DNA of 64,000 bases from Capitella teleta (lineage: Eukaryota > Annelida > Polychaeta > Capitellidae): contig KB301850.1 of assembly GCA_000328365.1 (NCBI GenBank), positions 123,897 to 187,896 on the forward strand. Reading direction: 5' to 3'. Below the pieces are notes generated by a model. It ran no database searches, was not told where the DNA came from, and saw only the letters and a list, made by a program, of their open reading frames with translations. Both the position numbers and the translations under genes were made by a program. This document shows, piece by piece, positions 1-12,539 of this stretch. The first letter of the stretch is position 1, and every line of letters begins with the position of its first letter.

Positions 1-390
1 GTTCATTTACAATTTCCCACACTAGTATACCAATTAATGATTACTATAATAGGTGATCTGAGGAATCCCAAAATTACCATCATCGAATTATTTGCTGTGC
101 AACTATATAATGTAAAGTGACTGGCATGCATTTAACATGGCACTATCATTAAGCATGGTTGTTATATAAGCCCAATGTCCCAAAGTATTGTTCGGGAAAC
201 GGTTACTATAGTAATTCAATGTAGTGCATTTTGTGCCTCATTGAATATTATAATTAATATTATAATTAATAGTATATTCAATATTATTAATTAATATAGA
301 CCTACTCGTGTAGACGTCACGAGCCCAGTTGATTTCTGTATTGTAGTAATTTAAGTGGAGATTTTGATAATAATAATGATATCCTTACTA
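1..390. other. AT-rich non-coding DNA
   Basis: No coding signal. Positions 241-300 are almost pure A/T and hold overlapping palindromes built on the word aatattataattaatatt, which could form hairpins but are expected at this base composition. Confidence 0.6.
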
Positions 391-655
391 TTATAATAGA
401 CTATTTTTTTTAATTGAATTGAATTGAATTGAATTGCATTTATTGACACGACAGAAAGAATGAAATATTAGCAAATATAAGATGCCAAAATAGAAAAAGG
501 GAGGTTGGTAAAGAAAGCAGGAAGCGACAATGAAATATGGATTGTACCAGAGTACTTTTGGCCATATTGCCACATTGGGCGCAAATTCATATTTTGCATA
601 TATTATATTAAAGGCAACTGGATGTATTGAACCCCCCCCCTTTCCCCCTTCCAAG
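391..655 (-). repeat. Probable LINE 3' end with pentanucleotide tail
   Basis: Read on the minus strand, the segment ends gtgtcaataaatgcaattc followed by further AATTC repeats and then an A-rich run (plus-strand 405-435). A gtcaataaatg end followed by short AATTC-type repeats is a common form of 3' tail in Jockey/CR1-like LINEs of marine animals, so this is probably the last part of a 5'-truncated copy. The 87-residue frame here has no recognisable domain. A C-rich run at 631-648 gives a G-rich minus strand. Family assignment is from the tail only and is tentative. Confidence 0.4.
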
Positions 656-2582
656 AATAAGAAATATCCTATTGATAATTTGATAATAAATAAATAGGCA
701 TATGTAGGCCATGCAAGACTTTGAAAATAATTGCACTGTGAGCACTAGCTTGAACTATTCACTCTTTCTCAGCGGTATCTATCGAGGTGTAAAACCCAGG
801 CTGGGTTGATAAATCAGCTAGTATACTGTATATGGATGGCTACAGCCAGTGGCTATATACATGCATTATGGACCGCTACTGGCTGTATGCCCTAGCTGTA
901 GCCAATCAATAAGTCATTACAATGGTATGCTTTTTTCTTCTTTGTTTCCTGGAACTCGTGTATCAGAGAGCAGGCTTCCAAACGTTTGGTACGACATAAT
1001 CTATCTTTGAGATGCATTCGCCACAATTGATGACATATAGTGTCGAATTTGATTTAAAACAATTTAATGTAAAAGAGGTTTGAGACAGAACAGCTCAAAA
1101 ATAGAGAGTAGAGCAAGATTGTGGCAAACTTCCTCATTGTATTATCACGCGTATTCTGATAATAGCAACTACGAAGTTTTGAATTCATGTGAAATTCCTG
1201 GTTTAGTCGACGGGGAATAATTATGGAGATGACCATTCTATCAAGAGGTCCAAAACATGCAATCTTTGACCGTCTGAAATGCCTAATACATAATTTCCAA
1301 ATAAACATAATGTCGTAACAGTGTCACAATTAGTCGCTATAACGTACACTAATGCCATTGCATTTCAATGTATTCATATTTCAATGGCCATACTACTTTA
1401 AGTCTTCTTGAAGACTAGCTCGTTCAAGCAAGTTCATAAATGTTGAGTTACAGTTTTAAGTATGCAGTGTGGAAATCGGATGGCAATTTGCCACCAGATG
1501 TAATACTTTAGAATCTTCATATACATACATACATTACATACATTGCATACATACATATTGCATTATTCGCTAACGGTTGGTTAAGCTCCGGCTGGTTGAT
1601 GTCTTGTGGCAGGACTCTCATGTGTCTATGATGTTGTGTTTTAGTAATTTAACCCCAACCAATAATTCCAACCAGGTTCAAGGCGCGACTGTCAATAGCA
1701 TTCATTTGGAACTTGAGGATCATGAGTTTAAAGGTGATGTCTCTCACCGAAATACGATTCTGAATTCATGAAAACCATTCAGTTGACTATGATATTGACT
1801 CTTGTATTGGTCTGGCTGAAATTGATAACAGTCTCATGTGTGAGTGATGTGAGTGTAAAGACCCATTCTTTTGATTTTGAGTCTTGGATGAGATATCACT
1901 CAGGGCACATGTTAGCTGACAAAATAACTCCGTTTTGCCGCCTTCCTGTAAGCCTATCATGCTAAACATTCATTGTGTAAGAGGTCAAGGATGTTGCACG
2001 TTTGTTTATAAAATAGTGGATTCAATTGTAAAGTTGAATTTTAATTCCTCAAAATTATAGATATTTGGTGATTCCATGGTGTTTTCCAACCAGGACAGCC
2101 GCTGTGTACTATTGATTATGATAGTATGCTTAAGAAAAGGTTCGATTTTATTTCCGAGCTTTTTTTATCGATAAGTATATGGGATGAAATCTAGGTATGA
2201 GGTATCCTTTCTGGTATCCACTGAATGACTTGGGTGGTACGTACGGTGAATATTCCCATGCCTCATGCAATAACGGATTTAAGCGAGAAAGGGTGTGCCC
2301 GTAATCAGATATTACAGACATGGACAGTGACATGTTTGCCATTTTATTCGACCATTAAAGTATCAAGAAAATTGGGTAATATTTGAGGCAGGTATCACGA
2401 TCGGATGGCAATATGGCCCGGACAGTGTAGCAGCATTAATAGACCTACAATTACCCTATACGCATTGATACAGTGTATGATAGTAAAATATCGAGTGCAT
2501 TGAGACCATGAGAAATGAACTATGCTAAGCATTTTAACTGCCTAAATAGCGTAAACATTCATCATAAAGCATGAGCACTGAC
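656..2582. other. Non-coding, no feature recognised
   Basis: Small frames at 1577-1965 lack domains, plausible start contexts or splice neighbours. An imperfect ATAC microsatellite lies at about 1520-1556. The 13-mer atcggatggcaat occurs near 1475 and again near 2399, probably by chance. Confidence 0.5.
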
Positions 2583-2770
2583 TGGGTTTTACGGCTCCAA
2601 CCAACCAATTTGGATTATACGGGAACCAAAGCAGAAGCCAAGGACAAGGTTTTTCCCTACTCTTATCAATAACCCCAATTATGGGTTATTTATTCTGCAG
2701 GCTACCACAGTCAAAAGTTCATCCAGCCTGACCTTATTACGCAGTTGGGCAGCAATGCATATTCACAGAA
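2583..2770 (-). mobile_element. Old, 5'-truncated copy of the main tRNA-derived SINE
   Basis: The left end, tgggttttacggctcca, matches the 3' terminus of the SINE copies at 15.1, 24.7 and 28.2 kb. It is followed in the same order by diverged versions of the body blocks, including a cttatcaataa block and cgcagttgggcagca near 2738-2752. The tRNA-like head with the A and B boxes is missing. Divergence is clearly higher than in the copies with intact target duplications, so this is an old, inactive copy. No target-site duplication was found. Confidence 0.75.
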
Positions 2771-5555
2771 AATTTATATTTTCTCCTTTTGCTGATGTGT
2801 TAGGCTCTACTGTGATAATCAAACTGGGCGTACTTTGAGAACCTTGAAGAAGCTTCTGAATTAAAAGCCGAGTTGCAAGAAGGCTGCTGATGCAAAACTA
2901 ATAATACAGGCTAAACCTGTGGATCCTTAGGTGATACCATCCCTGGAATAGATCTTTAAAAGGGCCTGATCTTGCAGATAATTCTCTATCTGGCAGTATG
3001 TGTCCCTGCCTTCTAGTTTTGGCGCCACCATTGACTACATTATTGACAAACTGTAGCCCAGGGACTGTAGCCCAGGAATCATCGGTTGTAATGTTTCGTT
3101 GTTTTTTTTTTTTTTTTTTTTTGATGGATGGATGACAACCGGGAGTGCAACAATAGCATAGTAGTGTCATAGTCATAGCACAGTAGTGTAGTAAAGAACA
3201 GTGGATTGCAGAAAAAAATGAAAGAAAACTCGTGCATAAAAGTATACAAAAATAAAAAAATAAATATTTTAGAACATTCTAAATAGTAACTAAATAATAT
3301 TATAATAGTAACTAAAGTCGGTTAAGTAAGAAGCTAATTCACTTCATAGTTATTTAATAACAATGGAAGAATCGCCAAGATAAAGTGGAAACCAGGTCTC
3401 CTTGCCGAACATTCCACATTACTCTAATTCCAATTAATTGTTTTCCTTGACAGATTTGAGGATCTTGTTTTTGCTTTGAAATAAGTTGCATGAATTTGTT
3501 TTATAGTTCGTTAAGGCACTATGCAAAGGAAGCAGCAATCTTATGATTTGTGGTATACATTATAATACTAGTTTTAGATAAATATAGAAAAACGTGATTA
3601 TTTGGTTATGCCAACACCATGTTCGGTGTATGTATTGCATAGACATGAATCGAAAAATGATCAAAATGCTCGATTTTCATGGTCAGATATTCCAAGTTTT
3701 CTGACTCACATACCAATAACGCATGAGAAGATTTTTGGGCCACATTTATCGGTAAGACTCTCAACTATGCCCTGTGAGATTTTCGTACAGCCCTGAATCA
3801 ACTCTCTGCTGGTAAAGGGAGACGGTAGACGGTGAGAAACTACTGACATCAGTTTATTCTATTTCAAAAAGTCTGCAATGACTATAACAAGGTATGAGTG
3901 AACTTCATATTCCTAAAATTTGTGGATCTCCGGATATTCGTAACCCAGATTCGGAGTCTTTTATGGAGATTTGATCCGCTATCTTCTATACCTGAGCCGA
4001 AATCGAATGTTTCTCTGTAGATATTGGTGGGCCGCATTGTTACCCTGTCGCACATATAGCAAATATGACTGCCATAAACCAGCCTTGGCCGTGAGCTCAT
4101 CGGATTTGTCAGTGCTGTCACTTTGATGTCACTCTTATGGGCATCCAGAACGGGGTCAATCCATGGTTGACCTGTTTGTTTCTTCTGTTCGATGACGCAT
4201 TTGTTGCGTGATTGATACACTGTATCCGATTTGGCAGTGTGTGACTCTTGGATCAACTACACACTCTAGAAGGCTTCTGGATATTACTCTTCTGGAGCTG
4301 TCAGCCTTCCCATAGTACAAGTTTTCTAAAGTATGATTTCTTTCGAATCAAAATCACTCGATGGAGTATCATCCCAGACAACTTCATTGTTCTATCAAAG
4401 TAATCCTGCTATCGAAATACTCAAAAGAATATTTAAGATTTATAGATTGGTTGTGCAAACAAATAAATTTTGGATCGTTTGTAATTGTAGACTCAAACAC
4501 GGATTAACTAATTATTGTTTCATAATATCACAAAATCCAATAACACGGGATATTCAAAAAATATATTTAATTTAAATAGTATATTTTTTTCGGGGGGGGG
4601 GGGGTGGATTGCAATTACATGGTAATCCGTAATAACCATATTAAGATATACAGACCTGCAGATTATGCTGACAGCTAGGCACATTGAATTTTATCGTTTG
4701 AAGCCATTCGGATGATAAAACAACAGAAACAATGATCATCTTATTTATTCAATGATATGTTCATAATAAGCCTTTTACAATCATAATGTAGATGTGTCTT
4801 CCATGCACTATTGCTTAATGAGACTTCACAATTTTCCAAAACACACAATTATTGCAGGAGTACAATATTTCGTCGATGTATTTCCAGATTTTTGTGATTC
4901 TTGTTTGTTTTTCCTAACTTCGAATTAAAATGTTTTTCGTTATCTAGTGTCCACTCTTTGTGTTGCTGTTGGTGTGTTTTAATATTTCTTCGACTTTTTC
5001 TTCTACAGTAAAATATATATTATTGTGCACTTAAATTTAATCAGGAAGTAGAAACGAAAACTTACAAATAATAATAATTATATGATGCAATGACATTAGC
5101 TAATAAATTCAATCATCCTTCGATTCACTCGAACCATTTATCATATTCACTACCAATAACGAAAGCAATACGAGTACGCTGAATTTAATAATATAATACC
5201 ATAGCAGTTACGTTCTAAGTATTCTCACATTGGTTGTCTACCTGCCCAATATTACAACAATAATTTAAGTGGAACTGTAAACCATTCTTCATATTTTATG
5301 CTTAGTTAAGAATGCTTAATGAAATGTATAACTTTGCGGAAGATGACATTCAAAACACCATCTCCAAGAGTCCTTTCACTGGATCTTAATTTTATAACCA
5401 ATAACATTGAATTGTAGAGCGACCCGAGACAAGGAGCTCTTCAGCACCTTCAGAATCCGTTTGGTACAAATGGATCAAAGATCTTATTGAATGGTGGACA
5501 ATTATGACAGGATGATTACTTATGATAATCAGTTTATGACTAATATAATTCCCTT
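2771..5555. other. Non-coding, no feature recognised
   Basis: Contains a T run at about 3102-3122 and a G run at about 4591-4603. The 124-residue minus-strand frame at 3882-4256 is less AT-rich than its surroundings and might be a relic of an unrecognised element. It has no motif I can name, so no gene is called. Confidence 0.5.
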
Positions 5556-5714
5556 TTTATTTATTATTTATTATTTTTATCCTCTGGGGTAGGGATTAGG
5601 GTTGGCATAGGCATACCAGAAAAGGCAGATTGGTGAGCTATCGTTGCATTAAACAGGAGAGATAGACAAATAAACAATTACAACATAAAACAATTAACAA
5701 CGACTACTATTAAT

Positions 5715-6384
5715 TCACTTGGACTCAATGAGCGCATCATGAACATGCTCCAACAAACCAGACATCCCACTCTCATCATATGGGATGCAACTATATATAT
5801 TTTCATGTATGTGCAAATATTTCACAAATAGACTCATTTCCTCGTATGCCTTTCGCGATATTCGGAACAGACGAAACTTTTTGAGTTTCCTTTTAACTTC
5901 ACCCCAAAAGACGGTCATCGTTAGATATAAGCGCATCAGTCATACGGTCAGATTGGACTAAATCCTGATTTCGCATAAGTCACTTCGACACCCGTTTATA
6001 TTCCGTTTTAGTTTTTACCATAATATCACTAATAAACCCGTTATGTGGCTGTCCATTTTCCTACCAGATGTTGGAACCATAATTTAGTTCGATCTTGGTA
6101 GGGGCGGGCCTTTTCATTCCACCCCGCTTTATGTCTTGATTTTCCCGAAGGGATGGTGCGTATATTGCAGAAGTGGAGCAGCACTGTACAATGCTGACGT
6201 AGTACTGGCCTATACTATTGGCATGATGATGGCAATTATGATCACAACATAAGAGTGCTTCCCACAGGGGGTTCAGTTCCACGTTATAAACGACTGAGCT
6301 CACTACGATATGCTGACAAATGACCGTCTTTTGAACAATTCCATTTGGAATTCTTCGTATATACGCGATTGTTCTGCTCAACAA
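5715..6384 (-). pseudogene. LINE ORF2 linker relic
   Basis: Two minus-strand frames (6384-6061 and 5936-5715) match the segment that lies between endonuclease and reverse transcriptase in CR1-like LINEs. Visible words are PLWEALLCCDHNCHHH and SLRENQDIKRGGM in the first, then FWGEVKRK and IPYDESGMSGLLEHVHDALI in the second. In intact relatives the reverse transcriptase follows soon after the second word. Here the sequence passes into non-coding A/T-rich DNA instead. The 63.74-64.00 kb fragment begins at about the point where this one stops and could belong to the same family. Confidence 0.6.
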
Positions 6385-7298
6385 GCGTGCCTTAATTGGT
6401 CATTGAATCGTAATATCAAAGGGTGGTGATTGGATAGCTTATGACCGTCATGCACAGCACTCAAAGTATCAACGTGATCCATAAGGTTTTCAGAGACAGC
6501 AAAATTATCAATTATTGAGGTGGTTTGGGTTACATTACGCATGTAAGAGAAATCTACACTTGACTTATCAGTTTCACAGCACAATGCCATCGACCTCAAT
6601 CGACATCAATTAACAAGCGCGGGGAGTGTAAGGAATGAGGCCTGCTCAGGTTGAAGTCACCGCCTATTATGACATGGCCAATAGCACTATTAAGAGCAAT
6701 AACAGCGTAAATTAAAAAAAGGTTAATAAATTATTTGAAATTAGCGACGTAGTATACTGTATCGCATGGCATGTAAGGATTATTAAATAGGATTTTCGAT
6801 CTACACTCTAATGTGATGAAAAAAAAAACAAAACAAAACAAAACAAAAAACAAACAAAACAAAACAGACGCCTATTTGCCCTAACAAATGGGTGAATCTT
6901 ACATTTGAGCTTGGAGCTCAAGGATTATTAAATAGGATTTTCGATCTACACTCTAATGTGATGAAAAAAAAACAAAACAAAACAAAACAAAAAACAAACA
7001 AAACAAAACAGACGCCTATTTGCCCTAACAAATGGGTGAATCTTACATTTGAGCTTGGAGCTCACGACCACGCACAACCGTGTATCTGCGACTAGACACA
7101 CGTCTGATCTCGGGCAATACTGAATACACGTTTACATCCCCAATCATGCGAGCCATGGATGGAATGTCCTCGTCAAAGAGCCAATGTTAACACCATGCTT
7201 TGTCATGAGTTCACAAACGTATTCAGCATTCCGCTGAAAGAATCCCCTCGTGTTGAGGGAACCCACGGATATGCAACTTATTATGTGTGTTTAGAAAG
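6384..7298 (-). pseudogene. LINE endonuclease relic (AP-type)
   Basis: On the minus strand the region holds parts of an apurinic-like endonuclease. Around 7250-7150 reads RNAEYVCELMTKHGVNI, in the position where these enzymes have the first beta strand. HVIIGGDFN lies at 6676-6650 and corresponds to the conserved GDFN motif with catalytic Asp and Asn. SNHHPLIL, near 6410-6430, corresponds to the terminal SDH motif with Asn in place of Asp. In an active element this domain nicks the target DNA. The reading frame is broken by stops, by frame changes and by the 145-bp duplication at 6775-7064. Confidence 0.65.
6775..7064. repeat. 145-bp tandem duplication inside the LINE endonuclease
   Basis: Copy one is 6775-6919 and copy two 6920-7064. 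They differ by about one base in the A-rich run. Each copy carries an (A)nC-type stretch (caaaacaaaac) and ends with cttggagctca. Near identity against the strongly decayed surrounding LINE shows the duplication is much younger than the insertion. Confidence 0.9.
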
Positions 7299-7999
7299 CT
7301 ATTCAGCTGCTGCTGCTGCTGCACACATATTCTTTGACCAAGAGTCCTGGTCCAATGCATAGGGGAGATGTGACACCCTTATTTGAGCTTTGAAACTCGC
7401 AAACTTTGCCTCACTTTTGGAGACTTGTTCAATAGAAACTAGGTCCATATTATTGATCTCCATATACTCTTTCACCTTGTCTACTGGTGTGGTCTTAGCC
7501 AAACGGTAAACAAAGATGTCCCGCACAGGTTCAGGAGCTCCCTTCAGGGTGCTGTTGTCCTCCTGCTTTCGGCGTCGTCTGCGTGGTTTTTTAGGTACGT
7601 GGACCCTTGATCCGAGAGGCCCGGCTCGCTGGATGTCACAGAAGGCATTAAAGCTGCATGCATCATCGAGAATCGCTGTGAAGCTGAATTTTGACCTAGG
7701 AAGACGGTTGTAGGTGCCTGCTTCTGTTGATTTTGCTGCACTTGGTGTTGCTTCTGAGTCTGCGATGGGGGCTCCATGCCTGTTTTATCGTTAGTGACTT
7801 AATCAAACCTTCGCCCTACTAGGCAAATCTCACCTTCAGCGAAATATTGACCTCGGATCTTCTTCAGGTCCTGACCCAGTTCCTCAACCTTGCATCTGGT
7901 TGTGGGTGTTGCTTCTTTGCATATTTTCACTCGGTCTTCTATCCTGGCCATTCTGTCACACATACTGATGGGGCATGTCTCCGATGAGCGATCTTCCAT
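7299..7999 (-). pseudogene. LINE ORF1 relic
   Basis: Three consecutive minus-strand frames form one decayed ORF1. It starts at ATG 7999 with a charged, possibly coiled-coil stretch (DRMARIEDRVKICKE, EELGQDLKKI). A Gln-rich section follows (QKQHQVQQNQQKQ, near 7750). The last part, at 7526-7299, begins RDIFVYRLAKTTPVDKVKEY and continues through KFASFKAQIRV. Sequences of the form 'R-D-I-F-V-Y-R ... V..VKEY ... F.SFK' are typical of the RNA-binding C-terminal part of ORF1 in CR1-like LINEs. A GCT/GCA run (about 7309-7321) gives a short alanine tract. At least two frame changes separate the parts. Assignment rests on recalled family resemblance, not on a search. Confidence 0.6.
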
Positions 8000-8030
8000 T
8001 TTTATTCATCTGCAAAGTGCCGGACTCGGA

Positions 8031-8185
8031 CGGCTTGGACCATAACCTTTAAATTGGTTAGATTACTCATGATATATTTGTTTTGAATTCACTGTCATCC
8101 AATCTGTAAAATAATTGAGGTCAGGATTGGCGTTAGTAGTAGGATGAATACGCATTGATGAAATCACAGTGCTTGTACAAGGTTG
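8031..8185. other. Flanking DNA or LINE 5' leader
   Basis: No coding signal. The part nearest 8031 may be the 5' untranslated leader of the LINE. Confidence 0.3.
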
Positions 8186-8458
8186 GCCCAATGACTATTT
8201 TTTGACATCATTGGACAGTGAAAAATAGTCTGTTCTGTTAGACAATTGTTAACAGTCACATAGAGCATAATTATATACCATATTGGTAGACCGTGCCAAA
8301 GAACTTTTAACAGGTCCATATATGTATAATATGAGCCTGACAGCCATGACTTGTAGCTTCAAGTATGTCATATATTTTTTTCCTAGTTTCAAACCAACAG
8401 ATAATTTTAGATAGCAAGGAGTTGTTTCTAGCTAAGAGGAGAAGCCCAATGACTATTT
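8186..8458. other. 243-bp insert between 15-bp direct repeats
   Basis: The 15-mer gcccaatgactattt occurs exactly at 8186-8200 and 8444-8458, the pattern left by a retroposed insertion with its target-site duplication. The insert (8201-8443) codes for nothing. Read on the minus strand it ends in a short A run next to the duplication. It also carries ggtttgaaact, a poor match to a Pol III B box, so it might be a very decayed SINE. The element type is unassigned. Confidence 0.5.
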
Positions 8459-11152
8459 AAGGATCTTGCCAGCATGGAAGGGCAGCAAGATTATTATTTT
8501 GGTTGTCATGTGATAACATATTTTTACAGGTGTTTGATGTCCAGTTCCTCGAGTTCCTTGGGTAAGTTACCTTTAATTCACATGCATATGTTATGTCAGC
8601 CTGAAACAAGCAGTGGTGAAATGACAGATGACTGGGTCCCTAAAAATGTCTTTCAGGGTTGTGATCAGGCATGAAGTTACAAGTTCATTTATATGAGATT
8701 GTAAATTTCAGCCTCTGTAACAGACGCAATGTTCATCCGTGATAAGTGCTTCAGTGGTTTGTCATAATATATGGCCACTGGCCAATGGCTATTGTTTCTG
8801 CTGTAAAAGCTAATGCATTCCATACATTTTCATTTCATGTTATTGCGATCTGAACGAGAATGTGTGTATGGTGTCATTGCCCAAACGGAATGGCTGAGAA
8901 AATCAAGATACTAAGCCAGATATAAATCTGATATCTACTCGATCTGTATACCTGCAATGGATTAGCCAGTGCCATTAATTGTTTTTAAGACATATTAGTG
9001 TGACTGGTGCAGCCAGCTGAAATGTATATCGTTCTATCCAGGCAACGATCGCTGAATACACCTGTTTCACTTATAAATTTTATTCATACGTGCAGCTGTG
9101 TTCATTGACATGATTGTGTGATTTCAAGTTTTATGACATCTTTTTTTGTGTGTGTTCTGGCGTTTTTCTTCTCACTTTCCTTTACTTTCTCAAAAAGCAA
9201 AAGATGTATCACACGTTATGGTGTTGATTATGCTTTCCATATGGATTATCGGTGCATCCTATCCATGTAGCAATATATCAATCTTCACAAAACAGGATAA
9301 TCAATATAACTTGTCAACTTGTCACCACACATCATTTACGACGTTTATCATAATTCAAATTAGGGCATGAACACAAACTAGACTATCCAATGAATTGTTG
9401 CTTTTTCAATGGAGGATTTCCAAATGAATTTATTTTTTTTTTATTTTCATGATACAATTCAAATACTTACCAACAAACAAAATCAAATCATTATTTAAAT
9501 TCCTATCATGCATAAATTATTTGATTTAAATGGTTTAGTTAACTCACATCTACCAATCAATTGGTTGTACTGTTTATAAATGTAATTATATGCATAGTAT
9601 TATTATTCAATATACAGTACTCAATAAAAGAGTTTGCAATATGTCTGAAGACTAAGAACCTATTGTTGATATAACAGAAAATAGCATTCAAAACAGGAAG
9701 TATTGCATTGTGAATGCTCAGAGCTGTTTTCACTCAAGTCTGCCATAAAGGCAACCACCTCAGCCTGAAATAATATACCGCCAGATAAACTATTAAATGC
9801 TTTAACTTTGAATGAACCTAGTATTGCAATTAGAGTTTGGTGAAGTTAATGTTCGGCATCCAACTTGACTGAACAAAAACCTATTGACTCGATTCAACTG
9901 AAGGACATCACTTGTAGTGCCATTGTCAATTGACTTTGCATTCCTGGAAGGGGTGAAATAAATGTATATTGGCCGATAATACTATTGCAGATATTGTTCT
10001 GGTTTATTATGTAATCGGCTTTTAATTAAGACCATGTAATCAATCGAGTAATGATTAGAAAGATCCAAATAGTCGTTAAAGTTTATCTATATTCCGTCAG
10101 ATCTCCGTTATTCAACTTTCCATTTTTCATTTGATTAAATTACTAGCCGGAAATAAATTGATATTCTACTGACCAGCTCTCAATTATACCAATATCATTT
10201 TTTTTATCAAAAATATGTCATATTAAAGCATTAATTAATATTCGCTATCTATTATTTTTTTATCGGAATTAATCATTATGCGTATCATCAGTATCATTAC
10301 AATTACTTAGTATTATTATTACTCAACACACGGTTCATGCTACATAACTAAATTAATTATCCGCCTTGATTGCTTGGTGGTGAATCAAATGCTTAAATAA
10401 ATGAAAGTTTGATTAACAAATCGGTGCTTATAGATATTCATAAAATTAATGTAATTAATAAACATTTGTTTAACCTCGGTTAACATCATATTACTAACTT
10501 ATAATCGATGTATATGAACTTGATTGTGAATTGGTGTCTCTAATTATAAAACATAATTTAGAAACAATCCATAACTGTATAAAGTACTTTAAGCCTGTCT
10601 TCAGGATGTGGATAATCACAACATTCGCTATTTGAAAAATTCAATTTATTTTAATTTCATGCTGTGAAATTTAAACGTTTACATTTAAAATGCTATTTGG
10701 AGATCGAAATTCGTTAATTTTGTTAGTTTACATTGATGTATCATCACAATAAAAATGCATATGATATGTGGTGCATGCCACATTCATATAAAAGCCTACT
10801 CCTTAGTAGATCCACGAAGATGAGCTCACTTTGAGAGTTTCTGTTAGTTGTATTAGTCGATGATTCCTCGATTATATTTAATTCACACCGTTTCTAGTTG
10901 TGTATTTCAGATAGTGCACATTAGCAATTAATTCGGTCTCATCCTAATTATCCCCATTACGCCCATTGTATACTTTTTTTGTGATTTAACATTTCATTGT
11001 TTCAGGAATAAGAGGTATCCCCTCCCCATTCTAATAATAATAATAACTTCTGATGCAGAAATAAAAAGATGTGTGTATATTTGACACGTTTTCATGGAAA
11101 GCAATAAAATTGATGGACATTAATTGATTACAATTCTTCGTTTTAATCATAC
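8459..11152. other. Non-coding, no feature recognised
   Basis: Uniformly AT-rich with short meaningless frames. A TATA-like word (tataaaag, 10787-10794) has no accompanying gene. Confidence 0.5.
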
Positions 11153-11519
11153 TCAATCAAAGAATGTATAGGGGCACCGAATAGATCAATCGATTCTGAC
11201 CGGCTGACTGCATCCTATGCCGACCGTGGGGTTGGAGATTCCGGGTTCGAGACCCGATCAGGCCACGGGCGTTATGATTGTGAATTATAATTGTAATTCG
11301 TTAAAATTGCATTTCTTCGGTGACTCTGCAGTGCTGCCTAACTGCGTAACAAGACCGGGCGCTATGTACAACTGTCTATGGTGCTATGCAGGATAAAAAA
11401 CCCTTGGGATTTATCGATAAGAATAGGGGGAACCCCGGCCCTGGGCTTCTGGCGCCCGTATCATCCGAATGGTTTGGGTGGAGCCGTAAGACCCCATCAT
11501 GTCAGGTCAATCAAAGAAT
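11153..11519 (+). mobile_element. tRNA-derived SINE copy A, with target duplication
   Basis: The insertion starts at about 11166-11172 with gggcaccgaatagatca and ends near 11506. Direct repeats tcaatcaaagaat at 11153-11165 and 11507-11519 are the target-site duplication. The B box ggttcgagacc (about 11243-11253) is intact. The A-box region reads tagatcaatcg rather than the tagcgcagtgg of copy D. The body carries the blocks shared by all copies: gtgaattataattgtaatt, the cgtaacaagaccgggcgc block, tttatcgataagaatag, and the end ggagccgtaagacccca. The element is non-coding and would depend on a LINE for movement. Confidence 0.9.
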
Positions 11520-12539
11520 ATAGGTAAAAGGGAAATAATATATGGCTTTATGTGTATATCTTTAATCAGGCTTACATCAAATAATAATGTCAATATATTT
11601 AGTTCATGCTAATATCGATTATTTATTATTATGTTGAATCCAGAACACACACAAATATATGAAAATAACATGATAGAAGATGCATCAATCATAAATATAT
11701 ATGTGTATAGTATAAAAGGACCTCGTCCTCTGAATGGTTAAATTGTAAGTATAAAATTATTGTTTGAAAAGTTGCATGTGCCGTTCAAATAAATAAGGGG
11801 ACTAAATGCTGCCTATAATTATAGTATGATGCCAACAAAGTTGTGTGTGGACTCAGCCCTACCTCGATTGGACCTCACTATTCATGCCTTGTTCTTTCGT
11901 GAACAACTCTAACAAGTCACCTTTGAATGGAATCACATAGGCCTGGCAGTGTTGGACATAACTATAACTAATTTTGCCTTCACTTCATCGATATCCTGGA
12001 TTTCGTGGATTTTATGATTATGGACCATCTTTGTAATTGGTGTTATAAGATTATGCGCAAAGCAACACAAACAATCAACTTCCGAGTCGAACAAGCTAAT
12101 AATTTAACACTATCCTTCACCATTAATAACCCCGTTAACCTTTGTTCCATGCAATATACCCCCACCTTTTCCAGTTCTTTGTATAGAATCGTGACCCAAT
12201 AACCTACGCACATGATTGTAATTAGTTCCTCCTAAAGTTCACGACTTTGCAAGGCATAAATTTAGCCAGCAGATAAATTACTTAAGAATAATTTTGTTAA
12301 TGGTTTGGTAATGCTGTGAACTGTGATGAACAGAGTGAAATAAGGCCTTCCATCTGCATCAAAGCTGTGTTTAATGTAATTAAAATGTTACTTCGACTCA
12401 TTAACAATGATAATTTACAAACGCCTGATGCACAAAAACGGCAATTTAATCCCGCGAGCAGGTGTCACCATTATAATTATATTCATATCTGTTGTGTATT
12501 ATCTTCTTTTTTTCTCTTATCTAGTCTTCTTGATATCAT
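11520..12539. other. Non-coding, no feature recognised
   Basis: AT-rich DNA with only short frames and no domain. Confidence 0.5.

Larger units (their letters stand above)
5556..8030 (-). mobile_element. CR1-like LINE copy without reverse transcriptase
   Basis: Read on the minus strand, the order is an ORF1-like region (about 7999-7299), an AP-type endonuclease (about 7298-6390), the linker that normally leads to the reverse transcriptase (about 6384-5715), and then directly an A/T tail region. The tail (5714-5556) lacks coding character and ends in AATAAATA-type repeats, as a LINE 3' untranslated end does. No reverse-transcriptase motif follows, although the usual failure in LINEs is loss of the 5' half. 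Several frameshifts and stops are present and the copy is dead. The protein type, with endonuclease words such as HVIIGGDFN, fits the CR1-like LINEs common in marine invertebrates. Target-site duplications were not identified. Confidence 0.75.

Noticed and set aside
3882-4256. 124-residue minus-strand gene
   Set aside because: No motif, no splice context and no family. Kept only as a possible relic.
10787-10794. TATA box
   Set aside because: A tataaaag word alone in AT-rich DNA, with no gene downstream.
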